DNA of 64,000 nucleotides from Salvelinus alpinus (Eukaryota > Chordata > Actinopteri > Salmoniformes > Salmonidae). Location: the NCBI RefSeq assembly GCF_045679555.1, contig NC_092098.1, positions 18,861,038-18,925,037 on the forward strand, given 5' to 3'. Of this stretch, positions 47,064 to 58,112 are shown in pieces. Under the pieces are notes generated by a model. That model was not told where the DNA came from. It did no database searches and saw nothing but the letters and a program-made list of their open reading frames with translations. A program made the translations under genes and the position numbers. Each line of letters begins with the position of its first letter. The first letter of the stretch is position 1.

Positions 47064-48485
47064 TATAAACTCAGCAAGTTTTCAGCATCCTGTATTTCAA
47101 AGAAAGTTCGTAAAAATCCTTGTATTCATTGTAAAGGGTTTTAACACTGTTTCCCATGCTTGTTCAATGAACCATAAACAATTAATGAACATGCACCTGT
47201 GGAACGGTCGTTAAGACACTAACAGCTTACAGACGGTAGGCAATTAAGGTCACAGTTATGAAAACTTAGGACACTAAAGAGACCTTTCTACTGACTCTGA
47301 AAAACACCAAAAGAAAGATGCCCAGGGTCCCTGCTCATCTGCGTGAACGTGCCTTAGGCATGCTGCAAGGAGGCATGAGGACTGCAGATGTGGCCAGGGC
47401 AATAAATTGCAATGTCCGTACTGTGAGACGCCTAAGACAGCGCTACAGGGAGACAGTGGCAGACCACGTGTAACAACACCTGCACAGGATCGGTACATCC
47501 GAACATCACACCTGCGGGACAGGTACAGGGATACACCAGGAATACACAATCCCTCCATCAGTGCTCAGACTGTCCGCAATAGGCTGAGAGAGGCTGGACG
47601 GAGGGCTTGTAGGCCTGTTGTAAGGCAGGTCCTCACCAAACATCACCGGCAACAACTTCGCCTATGAGCACAAACCCACCGTTGCTGGACCAGACAGGAC
47701 AGGCAAAAAGCGCTCTTCACTGACGAGCCTGTCTCACCAGGGGTGATAGTCGGATTCGCGTTTATCGTCAAAGGAATGAGCGTCACACCGAGGCCTGTAT
47801 TCTAGAGCGGGATCGATTTGGAGGTGGAGGGTCCGTCATGGTCTGGGGCGGTGTGTCACAGCATCATCGGACTGAGCTTGTTGTCATTGCAGGCAATCTC
47901 AACGCTGTGCATTACAGGGAAGACATCCTCCTCCCTCATGTGGTACCCTTCCTGCAGGCTCATCCTGACATGACGCTCCAGCATGACAATGCCACCAGCC
48001 ATACTGCTCGTTCTGTGCTTGATTTCCTGCAAGACAGGAATGTCAGTGTTCTGCCATGGCCAGCGAAGAGCCCGGATCTCAATTCCATTGAGCACGTCTG
48101 GGACCTGTTGGATCGGAGGGTGAGGGCTAGGGCCATTCCCCCAAGAAATGTCCGGGAACTTGTAGGTGCCTTGGTGGAAGAGTGGGGTAACATCTCACAG
48201 CAAGAACTGGCAAATCTGGTGGTCCATGAGGAGGAGATGCACTGTAGTACTTAATGCAGCTGGTGGCCACACCAGATACTGACTGTTACTTTTGATTTTG
48301 ACCCCCCCTTTGTTCAGGGACACATTATTCCATTTCTGTTAGTCACATTTCTATGGAACTTGTTCAGTTTATGTCTCAGTTGTTGAATCTTGTTATGTTC
48401 ATACAAATATTTACACATGTTAAGTTTGCTGAAAATAAACGCAGTTGACAGTGAGAGGACGTTTCTTTTTTTTTCTGAGTTTATA
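47064..48485 (+). mobile_element. Tc1-like transposon, nearly full length
   Basis: Termini TATAAACTCAG (47064) and CTGAGTTTATA (to 48485) are perfect inverted copies including the TA target. The inner part of the left repeat has diverged from the right one, where a T-run and gaggacgtttc follow. The single-exon transposase on the plus strand is complete in outline but frameshifted. This is the only member of its family in the window. Confidence 0.92.
47318..48254 (+). pseudogene. Tc1 transposase, three-frame pseudogene
   Basis: The first frame starts at the ATG at 47318: MPRVPAHLRERALGMLQGGM and ARAINCNVRTVRRLRQRYRE form the helix-turn-helix. A small deletion near 47453 shifts to a second frame: GRPRVTTPAQDRYIRTSHLR and QTVRNRLREAGRRACRP, stopping at 47667. 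The first catalytic Asp region (FTDE) is at about 47719. A third frame (47838-48254) holds MVWGGVSQHHRTEL, LQHDNATSHTARSV (second Asp, codon 47985-47987) and SPDLNSIEHVWDLLDRR (Glu), ending normally. The region between 47667 and 47838 has lost part of the sequence after FTDE. All three catalytic residues can still be seen, but not in one frame. Confidence 0.9.
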
Positions 48486-49020
48486 TAATAATAGTGACAT
48501 GAGGAATAAATAGACAGTGAATAACAATAATGAGTAAAAATAACATGGCTATATACAGGGAGTACCAGTACCAAGTCAGTGTGCAGGGATATGAGGTAAT
48601 AACATGGCTATATACAGGGAGTACCAGTACCTAGTCAATGTACAGGGGTACGAGGTAATAACATGGCTATATACAGGGAGTACCAGTACCAAGTCAGTGT
48701 GCAGGGGTACGAGGTAATAACATGGCTATATAGAGGGAGTACCAGTACCGAGTCAATGTGCAGGGGTACGAGGTAATTGAGGTAGCTATGTACATATAGG
48801 TAGGGGTAAAGGGATAGGCAACAGGATAGATAATAGACAGTAGCAGCAGCGCATGTGGTGTGAGTGTGTGGCGTCAGTATGCATGTGTGCGTGTGTTATG
48901 TGTGTGTGTGGGCGAATGTAGTGTATGTGTGTGTGTGTGTGTTGGGGTGTCAGTGTACGTATGTGTAAGTGTGTGGGTAGTGTGTGTGCATAGAGTTTTT
49001 GCAGGTAGTCCAGGTCGCCA
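48486..49020 (-). repeat. Antisense L2 3'UTR with amplified segment
   Basis: Reverse-complement similarity to the LINE 3'UTR at 32820-32930: compare tatatacagggagtaccagt with the complement of the ccggtaccccccgtatatag region, and gtaattgaggtagctatgta with the complement of tagctacatgtacatattac. Downstream (48860-49000) is a GT-rich, microsatellite-like stretch. No coding part is included. Confidence 0.65.
48539..48776. repeat. 59-bp tandem repeat, 4 copies
   Basis: aataacatggctatatacag begins units at about 48539, 48598, 48657 and 48716, a constant 59-bp period. Units differ at a few sites (accaagtca / acctagtca / accgagtca). The unit corresponds to one stretch of L2 3'UTR present singly, in antisense, at about 32868-32925. 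Confidence 0.92.
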
Positions 49021-49025
49021 TTTGT

Positions 49026-49340
49026 AGGTCTCTATAAAATCAGTTTTATTTTTTGCCTGATTCAATTTAGTTTTCCCTTGTTTTTTGGGGCATTTGCTCT
49101 CAAAATCCCACTTTTTTGATAGAACATCCAATTTCTTAGTTTTTCTGAAGTCCACAACAATGATTAAACCACATCAGGAGACCACTCTTGGAAAATAGAA
49201 GAAATGTGTAGGTGCCCTCCAGCAAGAGACCGTTGATTGGTCAGTGATGTTTCTGTAGCGCTCATGTGATTGCAGAGTTTGCAAAACAAATGGCCACTGG
49301 ATTGATGCAAATAATCATGCAATCATTCTGCCAGTACCTA
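49026..49340 (+). repeat. Partial copy of the TAGGGC-type element
   Basis: Shares tctataaaatcagtttta, ttaaaccacatcaggagacc and gattgcagagtttgc with 43356-43640. It also carries a middle segment absent there, and the right half is missing. Confidence 0.65.
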
Positions 49341-49560
49341 GGATTAGGGCCTTGTCCGGAGTATGCAGAATGTCCAGAGCTGCCGACTCGTTGAAGTAGA
49401 AATGCTAATCCATCGCTGTTCTGATGGCCAGCAGCTGTTTTCGGTCATAGGAAATTACATTATGTACAAAACAATTTAGATCAGGGGAAAAAACACAAAA
49501 TAGCAGAAATGGTCAGGACCCCGTAAAACTGCTGCTATCCACTGCAGCTGAGCTGCCACT

Positions 49561-49705
49561 GTTGTGGGGTTTACTCTTTACTTCCTACTAACAGTGTTGT
49601 GGGTTTACTGTTTACTTCCTACTAACAGTGTTGTGGGTTTACTGTTTACTTCCTACTAACAGTGTTGTGGGGTTTACTGTTTACTTCCTACTAACACTGT
49701 TGTGA
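49561..49705. repeat. 34-35 bp tandem repeat, 4 copies
   Basis: gttgtgggtttactgtttac starts units at 49561, 49596, 49630 and 49664, with a partial one at 49699. Spacing is 34-35 bp, the extra base being in a G-run. Confidence 0.95.
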
Positions 49706-50126
49706 TCAAAGGCGGTAGACAACATTTTTATCTTAATTGGCGCATTTCAAACTACCCTTTTATGAGGCACAGCCGGGAGCTAGTTCTGTACGATGGCTAA
49801 TGGCAGTGGTGGAAAAGTACTCAATTGTCATAATTGAGTAAAAGTATAAATACTTTAATAGGAAGTTCCTTTAGTAAAAGTAAAAGTCACCCAGTAAATT
49901 ACTACTTGTGTAAACGTCAAAAAGTATTTGGTTCTAAGTATAAGTATCAAAAGTAAATGTAATTTCTAAAATATACTTTATGTTTCAAAAGTAAAAGTAG
50001 ATGTATGAATCATTTACAATTACTTATTTTAAGCAAAGCATACGGCACCATGTTCTTGTTTTTTAAATGTACGGACAGCCAGGGGCACACTCCAACACTC
50101 AGACATTATTTACAAAAGATGCATTT

Positions 50127-53100
50127 GTGTTTAGTGAGTCCGCCAGATCAGAGGCAGTAGGGATGACCACGTGTTTAGTGAGTCCGCCAGATCAGAGGCA
50201 GTAGGGATGACCACGTGTTTAGTGAGTCCGCCAGATCAGAGGCAGTAGGGATGACCACGTGTTTAGTGAGTCCGCCAGATCAGAGGCAGTAGGGATGACC
50301 ACGTGTTTAGTGAGTCCGCCAGATCAGAGGCAGTAGGGATGACCATGTGTTTAGTGAGTCCGCCAGATCAGAGGCAGTAAGGATGACCATGTGTTTAGTG
50401 AGTCCGCCAGATCAGAGGCAGTAGGGATGACCATGTGTTTAGTGAGTCCGCCAGATCAGAGGCAGTAGGGATGACCATGTGTTTAGTGAGTCCACCAGAT
50501 CAGAGGCAGTAGGGATGACCATGTGTTTAGTGAGTCCGCCAGATCAGAGGCAGTAGGGATGACCACGTGTTTAGTGAGTCCGCCAGATCAGAGGCAGTAG
50601 GGATGACCATGTGTTTAGTGAGTCCGCCAGATCAGAGGCAGTAGGGATGACCACGTGTTTAGTGAGTCCGCCAGATCAGAGGCAGTAGGGATGACCATGT
50701 GATTAGTGAGTCCGCCAGATCAGAGGCAGTAGGGATGACCACGTGTTTAGTGAGTCAGCCAGATCAGAGGCAGTAGGGATGACCATGTGTTTAGTGAGTC
50801 CGCCAGATCAGAGGCAGTAAGGATGACCATGTGTTTAGTGAGTCCGCCAGATCAGAGGCAGTAGGGATGACCATGTGTTTAGTGAGTCCGCCAGATCAGA
50901 GGCAGTAGGGATGACCATGTGTTTAGTGAGTCCGCCAGATCAGAGGCAGTAGGGATGACCATGTGTTTAGTGAGTCCGCCAGATCAGAGGCAGTAGGGAT
51001 GACCATGTGTTTAGTGAGTCCGCCAGATCAGAGGCAGTAGGGATGACCATGTGTTTAGTGAGTCCGCCAGATCAGAGGCAGTAGGGATGACCACGTGTTT
51101 AGTGAGTCCGCCAGATCAGAGGCAGTAGGGATGACCATGTGTTTAGTGAGTCCGCCAGATCAGAGGCAGTAGGGATGACCACGTGTTTAGTGAGTCCGCC
51201 AGATCAGAGGCAGTAGGGATGACCACGTGTTTAGAGGGTCCGCCAGATCAGAGGCAGTAGGGATGACCATGTGTTTAGTGAGTCCGCCAGATCAGAGGCA
51301 GTAAGGATGACCATGTGTTTAGTGAGTCCGCCAGATCAGAGGCAGTAGGGATGACCATGTGTTTAGTGAGTCCGCCAGATCAGAGGCAGTAGGGATGACC
51401 ATGTGTTTAGTGAGTCCGCCAGATCAGAGGCAGTAGGGATGACCACGTGTTTAGTGAGTCCGCCAGATCAGAGGCAGTAGGGATGACCACATGTTTAGTG
51501 AGTCCGCCAGATCAGAGGCAGTAGGGATGACCACGTGTTTAGTGAGTCCGCCAGATCAGAGGCAGTAGGGATGACCACGTGTTTAGAGGGTCCGCCAGAT
51601 CAGAGGCAGTAGGGATGACCATGTGTTTAGTGAGTCCGCCAGATCAGAGGCAGTAGGGATGACCACGTGTTTAGTGAGTCCGCCAGATCAGAGGCAGTAG
51701 GGATGACCATGTATTTAGTGAGTCCGCCAGATCAGAGGCAGTAGGGATGACCACGTGTTTAGTGAGTCCGCCAGATCAGAGGCAGTAGGGATGACCATGT
51801 GTTTAGTGAGTCCGCCAGATCAGAGGCAGTAGGGATGACCACGTGTTTAGTGAGTCCGCCAGATCAGAGGCAGTAGGGATGACCATGTGATTAGTGAGTC
51901 CGCCAGATCAGAGGCAGTAGGGATGACCACGTGTTTAGTGAGTCCGCCAGATCAGAGGCAGTAGGGATGACCATGTGTTTAGTGAGTCCGCCAGATCAGA
52001 GGCAGTAAGGATGACCATGTGTTTAGTGAGTCCGCCAGATCAGAGGCAGTAGGGATGACCATGTGTTTAGTGAGTCCGCCAGATCAGAGGCAGTAGGGAT
52101 GACCATGTGTTTAGTGAGTCCGCCAGATCAGAGGCAGTAGGGATGACCATGTGTTTAGTGAGTCCGCCAGATCAGAGGCAGTAGGGATGACCATGTGTTT
52201 AGTGAGTCCGCCAGATCAGAGGCAGTAGGGATGACCACGTGTTTAGTGAGTCCGCCAGATCAGAGGCAGTAGGGATGACCACGTGTTTAGTGAGTCCGCC
52301 AGATCAGAGGCAGTAGGGATGACCACGTGTTTAGTGAGTCCGCCAGATCAGAGGCAGTAGGGATGACCACGTGTTTAGTGAGTCCGCCAGATCAGAGGCA
52401 GTAGGGATGACCATGTGTTTAGTGAGTCCGCCAGATCAGAGGCAGTAGGGATGACCACGTGTTTAGTGAGTCCGCAAGATCAGAGGCAGTAGGGAAGGCC
52501 ATGTGTTTAGTGAGTCCGCCAGATCAGAGGCAGTAGGGATGACCACGTGTTTAGTGAGTCCGCCAGATCAGAGGCAGTAGGGATGACCATGTGTTTAGTG
52601 AGTCCGCCAGATCAGAGGCAGTAGGGATGACCACGTGTTTAGTGAGTCCGCCAGATCAGAGGCAGTAGGGATGACCATGTGATTAGTGAGTCCGCCAGAT
52701 CAGAGGCAGTAGGGATGACCACGTGTTTAGTGAGTCCGCCAGATCAGAGGCAGTAGGGATGACCATGTGTTTAGTGAGTCCGCCAGATCAGAGGCAGTAA
52801 GGATGACCATGTGTTTAGTGAGTCCGCCAGATCAGAGGCAGTAGGGATGACCATGTGTTTAGTGAGTCCGCCAGATCAGAGGCAGTAGGGATGACCATGT
52901 GTTTAGTGAGTCCGCCAGATCAGAGGCAGTAGGGATGACCATGTGTTTAGTGAGTCCGCCAGATCAGAGGCAGTAGGGATGACCATGTGTTTAGTGAGTC
53001 CGCCAGATCAGAGGCAGTAGGGATGACCATGTGTTTAGTGAGTCCGCCAGATCAGAGGCAGTAGGGATGACCACGTGTTTAGTGAGTCCGCCAGATCAGA

Positions 53101-53600
53101 GGCAGTAGGGATGACCACGTGTTTAGTGAGTCCGCCAGATCAGAGGCAGTAGGGATGACCACGTGTTTAGTGAGTCCGCCAGATCAGAGGCAGTAGGGAT
53201 GACCATGTGTTTAGTGAGTCCGCCAGATCAGAGGCAGTAGGGATGACCACGTGTTTAGTGAGTCCGCCAGATCAGAGGCAGTAGGGATGGCCATGTGTTT
53301 AGTGAGTCCGCCAGATCAGAGGCAGTAGGGATGACCACGTGTTTAGTGAGTCCGCCAGATCAGAGGCAGTAGGGATGACCATGTGTTTAGTGATCGCCAG
53401 ATCAGAGGCAGTAAGGATGACCATGTGTTTAGTGAGTCCGCCAGATCAGAGGCAGTAGGGATGACCATGTGTTTAGTGAGTCCGCCAGATCAGAGGCAGT
53501 AGGGATGACCATGTGTTTAGTGAGTCCGCCAGATCAGAGGCAGTAGGGATGACCATGTGTTTAGTGAGTCCGCCAGATCAGAGGAAGAAGGGAGGACCAT
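50127..53600 (+). repeat. 44-bp minisatellite, about 79 copies
   Basis: Units start at gtgtttagtgagtccgcc. The second half reads agatcagaggcagtagggat followed by gacca(c/t). I counted starts from 50127 to 53557: 78 complete steps of 44 bp, with a single 2-bp deletion near 53393. Most units are identical except for a CACGTG/CATGTG junction. Rarer variants are gtgattag (units at 50699, 51887 and 52679), agtaaggatg (six units), ttagagggtc (51227 and 51579) and gggaaggcc/gggatggcc. No frame stays open through it. The last unit degenerates at 53580-53600. Confidence 0.98.
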
Positions 53601-53784
53601 ATGTTGTCTTAATAAGTGTGTGAATTGGACCATTTTCCTGTCCTGCTAACCATTCGAAATGTAATGTGTACTTTTGGGTGTAAGGTAAAATGTATGGAGT
53701 AAAAAATACATTGTTTTCTTTAGGAATGTAGTGAAGTAAAAGTAAAAGTAGTCAAAAATATAAATAGTAAAGTAAAGTACAGAT

Positions 53785-55006
53785 TAGAGGTCGACCGATT
53801 AATCAGCATGGCCGATTAATTAGGGACGATTTGAAGTTTTCATAACAATCGATAGTCGGCATTTTTGGACGCCGATTATGGCCGATTACATTGCACTCCA
53901 TGAGGAGACTGCATGGCAAGCTTGACCACCTGTTACGCGAGTGCAGCAAGGAGCCAAGGTAAGTTGCTAGCTAGCATTAAACTTATCTTATAAAAAACAA
54001 TACATCTTAACATAATCACTAGTTAACTAGACATGGTTGATGATATTACTAGTTTAACTACTGCCTGTTAATTTATCATCGAATCACAGCCTACTTCGCC
54101 AAATGGGTGATGATTTAACAAGCGCATTCGCAAAAAAAGCACTGTCGTTGCACCAATGTACCTAACTATAAACATCAATGCCTTTCTTAAAATCAATACA
54201 CAAGTATATATTTTTAAACCTGCATATTTAGTTAAAATAAATTAATGTTAGCAGGCAATATTAACTAGGGAAATATTAACTACGGAACGGTTCCGTATTT
54301 CACTGAAAGAATAAACGTTTTGTTTTCGAAATTATAGTTTCTGGATTTTATCATATTAATGACCTAAGGCTCCTATTTCTGTGTGTTTATTATATTATAA
54401 TTAAGTCTATGATTTGATATTTGATAGAGCAATCTGACTGAGCGGTGGTAGGCAGCAGCAGGCTCGTAAGCATTCATTCAAACAGCACTTTCCTGCGTTT
54501 GCCAGCAGCTCTTCGCAATGCTAGAAGCACAGCTCTGTTTATGACTTCAAGCCTATCAACTCCCGAGATTAGGCTGGCAATACTATAGTGCCTATAAGAA
54601 CATCCAATAGTCAAAGGTATATGAAATACAAATGGTATAGAGAGAAATAGTCCTATAATTCCTATAATAACTACAACCTAAAACTTCTTAACTGGGAATA
54701 TTGTAGACACATGTTAAAAGGAAACACCAGCTTTCATATGTTCTCATGTTCTGAGCAAGGAACTTAAACGTTAGCTTTTTTACATGGCACATATTGCACT
54801 TTTACTTTCTTCTCCAACACTGTGTTTTTGCATTATTTAAACCAAATTGAACGTTTTATTATTTATTTGAGACTAAATAGATTTTTATTATGTATTATAT
54901 TAAGTTAAAACAAAAGTGTTCAGTCAGTATTATTGTAATTGTCAATTGTCTGTATCTGTATCGGTATCGGTATCGGCGTTGGAAAATCATAATCGGTCGA
55001 CCTCTA
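53785..55006 (-). mobile_element. hAT-like element (TAGAGGTCGACCGATTA termini), second copy
   Basis: 1222 bp bounded by TAGAGGTCGACCGATTAATC and ATAATCGGTCGACCTCTA, with a perfect 8-bp target duplication GTACAGAT (53777-53784 and 55007-55014). It is in reverse orientation relative to 30561-32532. It lacks that copy's 198-bp TG...CA insertion, its SINE and its internal duplication. No transposase is encoded. It interrupts the right arm of the hAT MITE at 49804-55077. Confidence 0.93.
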
Positions 55007-55077
55007 GTACAGATATCCCAAAAAACTACTTAAGTAGTACTTTAAAGTATTTTTACTAAAGGTACTTTACACCACTG

Positions 55078-55720
55078 GTGAGTGGTGGGGTCAATAAACC
55101 AGAATTGGAAGGTCCTCCATCATCGTTTTAATTTCCAGTTTGGGAAAATGTTGGCTTCCCAGTAAATTACAACGGCGTTGGACAGAGAGTTGTTGATAAA
55201 ACATTAACAGTATGATGCTACGCTCAACGAGAATAACCTATGCAGCTGTCAACACCTCAAATATGTTGACAATTTTACACTGATATCACCTCTGTATACC
55301 GGAGCAAGACGGAAACAACACAACATCGTCTCCCCTCTGCAGTCAAGCAGACCTTGGCATCTGATTTAGAAAGAAATTACAAAAGCGATAGGTAGGCTAT
55401 GTTTATATTTCTTACAGTCTTTGGTTTATACCTGCGGATATGCACCCATTCACGGTGGTTGAGAAATGGGGGTTTCAGTAGTGGTTTTAGCACCTCGTGG
55501 AAATGCTCAAGCCACGTTATGAACTTCCCTCTTGCGCCCATTTTAGCAATCAGGTAGTACCCTCTCTATATAAGCCAACCAAAGCCAAAGTTTTCAATTG
55601 AATTGGCCAATGCACCCTGTGTTGCCCTTACTTAACAGTGACAGCCCATCACATTACCCCAGAGTAGGAGATGTACCGTGCTACAAACGCACATCTGGCA
55701 GTGAAGGAGGCAGTGTCATG
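55078..55720. other. No gene recognised
   Basis: Unassigned sequence between two repeats. Confidence 0.4.
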
Positions 55721-56137
55721 GTGCGTTCATAACCAAGTGGGAATTTATCACATACAACTGGGAAAAATCCACTTGAACAGCCCTCAAAACTGATAATTAC
55801 TAGTGGGAAACTCGTCTATCAGCCTGAACACCCACTTCTCCCACATGATGACCTCTGACGTCACCTACTAAGGAAATGGCCTCTGTAACAACAGCATTTT
55901 TGGCAGTTAAATGCAACAGCAAAACATTATTTATAAAATATATCTATTAATGTCGTTTTTGAAATCGGTAATTTGTTTGCAAGCATGATAGCTTTACTTG
56001 TAGTTTATGGTTGACACAGCTTGTTGGTCATTATCCAATCGGCTTTTCTCAACGAGTTCAAATCACATGAATGCATCCAACTGGTATTTATGACTTCACA
56101 ACTGGTAAATTCCCACCTCCCACATGGTTACAAATGC
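55721..56137. mobile_element. MITE with GCGTTCATAAC-type termini
   Basis: The left end ggtgcgttcataaccaagtg and the right end cccacatggttacaaatgca are imperfect inverted copies, and both include a gtgggaattta / taaattcccac pair. Length is about 417 bp, with no ORF. A short related piece (gttgcgttcataac) occurs at 62568-62690. Confidence 0.6.
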
Positions 56138-56296
56138 AGCATCAGAGTGGAAACTTGAGAGGCCCAACATAACAATCCGATCACAACAGACAATGCAAGA
56201 AACATTATGAATGCTGAACATTGTGAATGGCATTTCATTTTCCCACTGTACCGAAACTGATCCGAACTGTGACCCCAAAAACCGCAATACGTACCG

Positions 56297-56383
56297 AACC
56301 GTGGGTTTGGTGAACCGTGGGTTTGGTGAACCGTGGGTTTGGTGAACCGTGGCTTTGGTGAACCGTGGCTTTGGTGACCCGTT
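56297..56383 (+). repeat. 16-bp tandem repeat, about 5 copies
   Basis: gaaccgtgggtttggt repeated with a 16-bp period; the last two units read gtggctt in place of gtgggtt. Confidence 0.95.
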
Positions 56384-56390
56384 AGCTATT

Positions 56391-58112
56391 GTTCCTTCAG
56401 AAAGTATTTTTTCCCATTATGTTGTGTTATAGCCTGAATTAAACATTTATTAAATTGAGATTTTTGTCACTGGCTTACACACAATACCCCATAACATCAA
56501 ATTAATACAAAATGAAAAGCTGAAATGTCTTGAGTCAATAAGTATTCAACCCCTTTATTATGGCAAGCCTAAATAAGTTCAGGGGTAATTTTTCTGTACG
56601 GTCCCTCAGTTGAGCAGAGAATTTCAAACAAAGATTCAAGAATCAAAGGGCACCTATTGGTAGATGGGTAAAAAAATAACTTAAAAAAACCGACATTGAA
56701 TATCCCTTTGAGCATGGTGAAGTTATTAATTATACTTTGGATGGTATATCAATAGACCTATCACGTTTTAGGGAAGATCCAGATGCAGACAGTGTCGAAG
56801 TAACACAAGTTTATTACTAGAACAGAGGTCAGGCAAAACGACAGGTCAAGGGCAGGCAGAGTTCGGTAATCCAGATCAGAGTCCAAAAGGTACAGAACGG
56901 CAGGCAGGCTCAGGGTCAGGGCAGGCTGAATGGTCAAAACCGGGAAAACTAGAAAACAGGAACTAGAAACAGATAGGAGCAAGGGGGAAAACACTGGTAG
57001 GCTTGACGAAAAAAAACGAACTGGCAACAGACAAACAGAGAACACAGGTATTAATACACTGGGGATAATGCGGAAGATGGGCGACACCTGGAGGGGGGTG
57101 GAGACAAGCACAAAGACAGGTGAAACAGATCAGGGTGTGACAACACCCAGTCACAACAAAGATCCTTCCTAACTCCGTTGCCGGAAAGGAAGGAACCCGC
57201 TCAGGGATTTCACCATGAGGCCAGTGGGGACTTTAAAACAGTTACAGAGTTTAATAGCTGTGATAGGAGAAAACTGAGGATGGATCAACAACATTGTAGT
57301 TACTCCACAATACTAACTGACAGAGTGAAATTGACAGAGTGAAAAGAAGGAAGCCTGTACAGAATACAAATATTCAAAAACATGCATCCTATTTGCAACA
57401 AGACACTAAAGTAATACTGCCCCAAAAAATGGCTAAAATGTTTGAGGCAAATCCAATACAACACATTACTGAGTACCACTTTACATATTTTCAAGCAGAA
57501 GTGGTGGCTGCATCAATCGTTAAGGACTGGGAGTTTTTCTCTATAAAAAATTAATGGAATGGAGCTAAGCACAGGTAAAATCCGAGAGGGAAACCTGGTT
57601 CAGTCTGCTTTCCACCAGACACGGAGATTAATTCACCTTTCAGCCGGACAATAACCTAAAGCACAAGGCCAAATCTACACTGGAGTTGTTTCCCAAGAAG
57701 ACAGTGAATGTGGCGGAGTTACAGTTCAGACTTAAATCTACCTGAAAATCAAGACCTGAAAATGGTTGTCTAGCAATGATCAACAACCAATTTAACAAAG
57801 CTTGGAAGAATTATGAAAAGATAAATTGGCAAATGTTGCACAATCCAGGTGTGGAAAGCTCTTAGATACTTACCCAGAAAGGCTCACAGCTGTAATTTCT
57901 GGCAAAAATGCTTCTTCAAAGTATTGACTTAGGGGTGTGAATACTTATGTACATGAGATATTTATGTATTTCATTTTAAATACATTTGCAAAAATGTCTA
58001 AAAACATGTTATCACTTTGCCATTATGGGGTCTTGTGTGTAGGTAGGTGAGGAAAAAATGATTTAATAAATTTTTAATAAGTCAAGGGATATGAACACTT
58101 TCGGAAGGCAAT
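56391..58112 (+). mobile_element. Tc1-like transposon, decayed, with repeat inserted
   Basis: Starts ttccttcagaaagtatt and ends aacactttcggaaggca; the inner repeats ataccccataacatc / cattatggggtcttgtg also mirror each other. The plus strand has transposase remnants: MRPVGTLKQLQSLIAVIGEN near 57215-57275, GWINNIVVTPQY, then KRRKPVQNTNIQKHA near 57340. Later frames are scrambled. An unrelated repeat interrupts it at about 56762-57142. Same family as 41195-42400, in opposite orientation. Confidence 0.8.
56762..57142. repeat. Interspersed repeat inserted in Tc1
   Basis: This segment separates Tc1 sequence ggatggtatatcaatag from cacccagtcacaacaaag. It starts near tcacgttttagggaagatcc and ends cagatcagggtgtgaca. 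It is rich in ggcaggcagg/gggtcaggg motifs. It resembles a dispersed salmonid repeat; its class (LTR piece or other) is unknown. Frames over it show no domain. Confidence 0.55.

Larger units (their letters stand above)
49804..55077. mobile_element. hAT-type MITE expanded to 5.3 kb by minisatellite and insertion
   Basis: The termini CAGTGGTGGAAAAGTACTCA (49804) and GTACTTTACACCACTG (to 55077) match the 573-bp element at 29600-30172. The body matches too (acggcaccatgttcttg; acctaggggcacac-like; tactttaaagtatttttact). Two things enlarge it: about 3.47 kb of 44-bp tandem repeats (50127-53600) and a 1222-bp hAT-like insertion (53785-55006). Flanks GCTAATGG and GTGAGTGG agree at 5 of 8 positions, a decayed or doubtful target duplication. 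Confidence 0.9.

Noticed and set aside
50127-53600. CRISPR-like repeat array
   Set aside because: Units are directly head-to-tail with no unique spacers, in a vertebrate MITE. It is a minisatellite.
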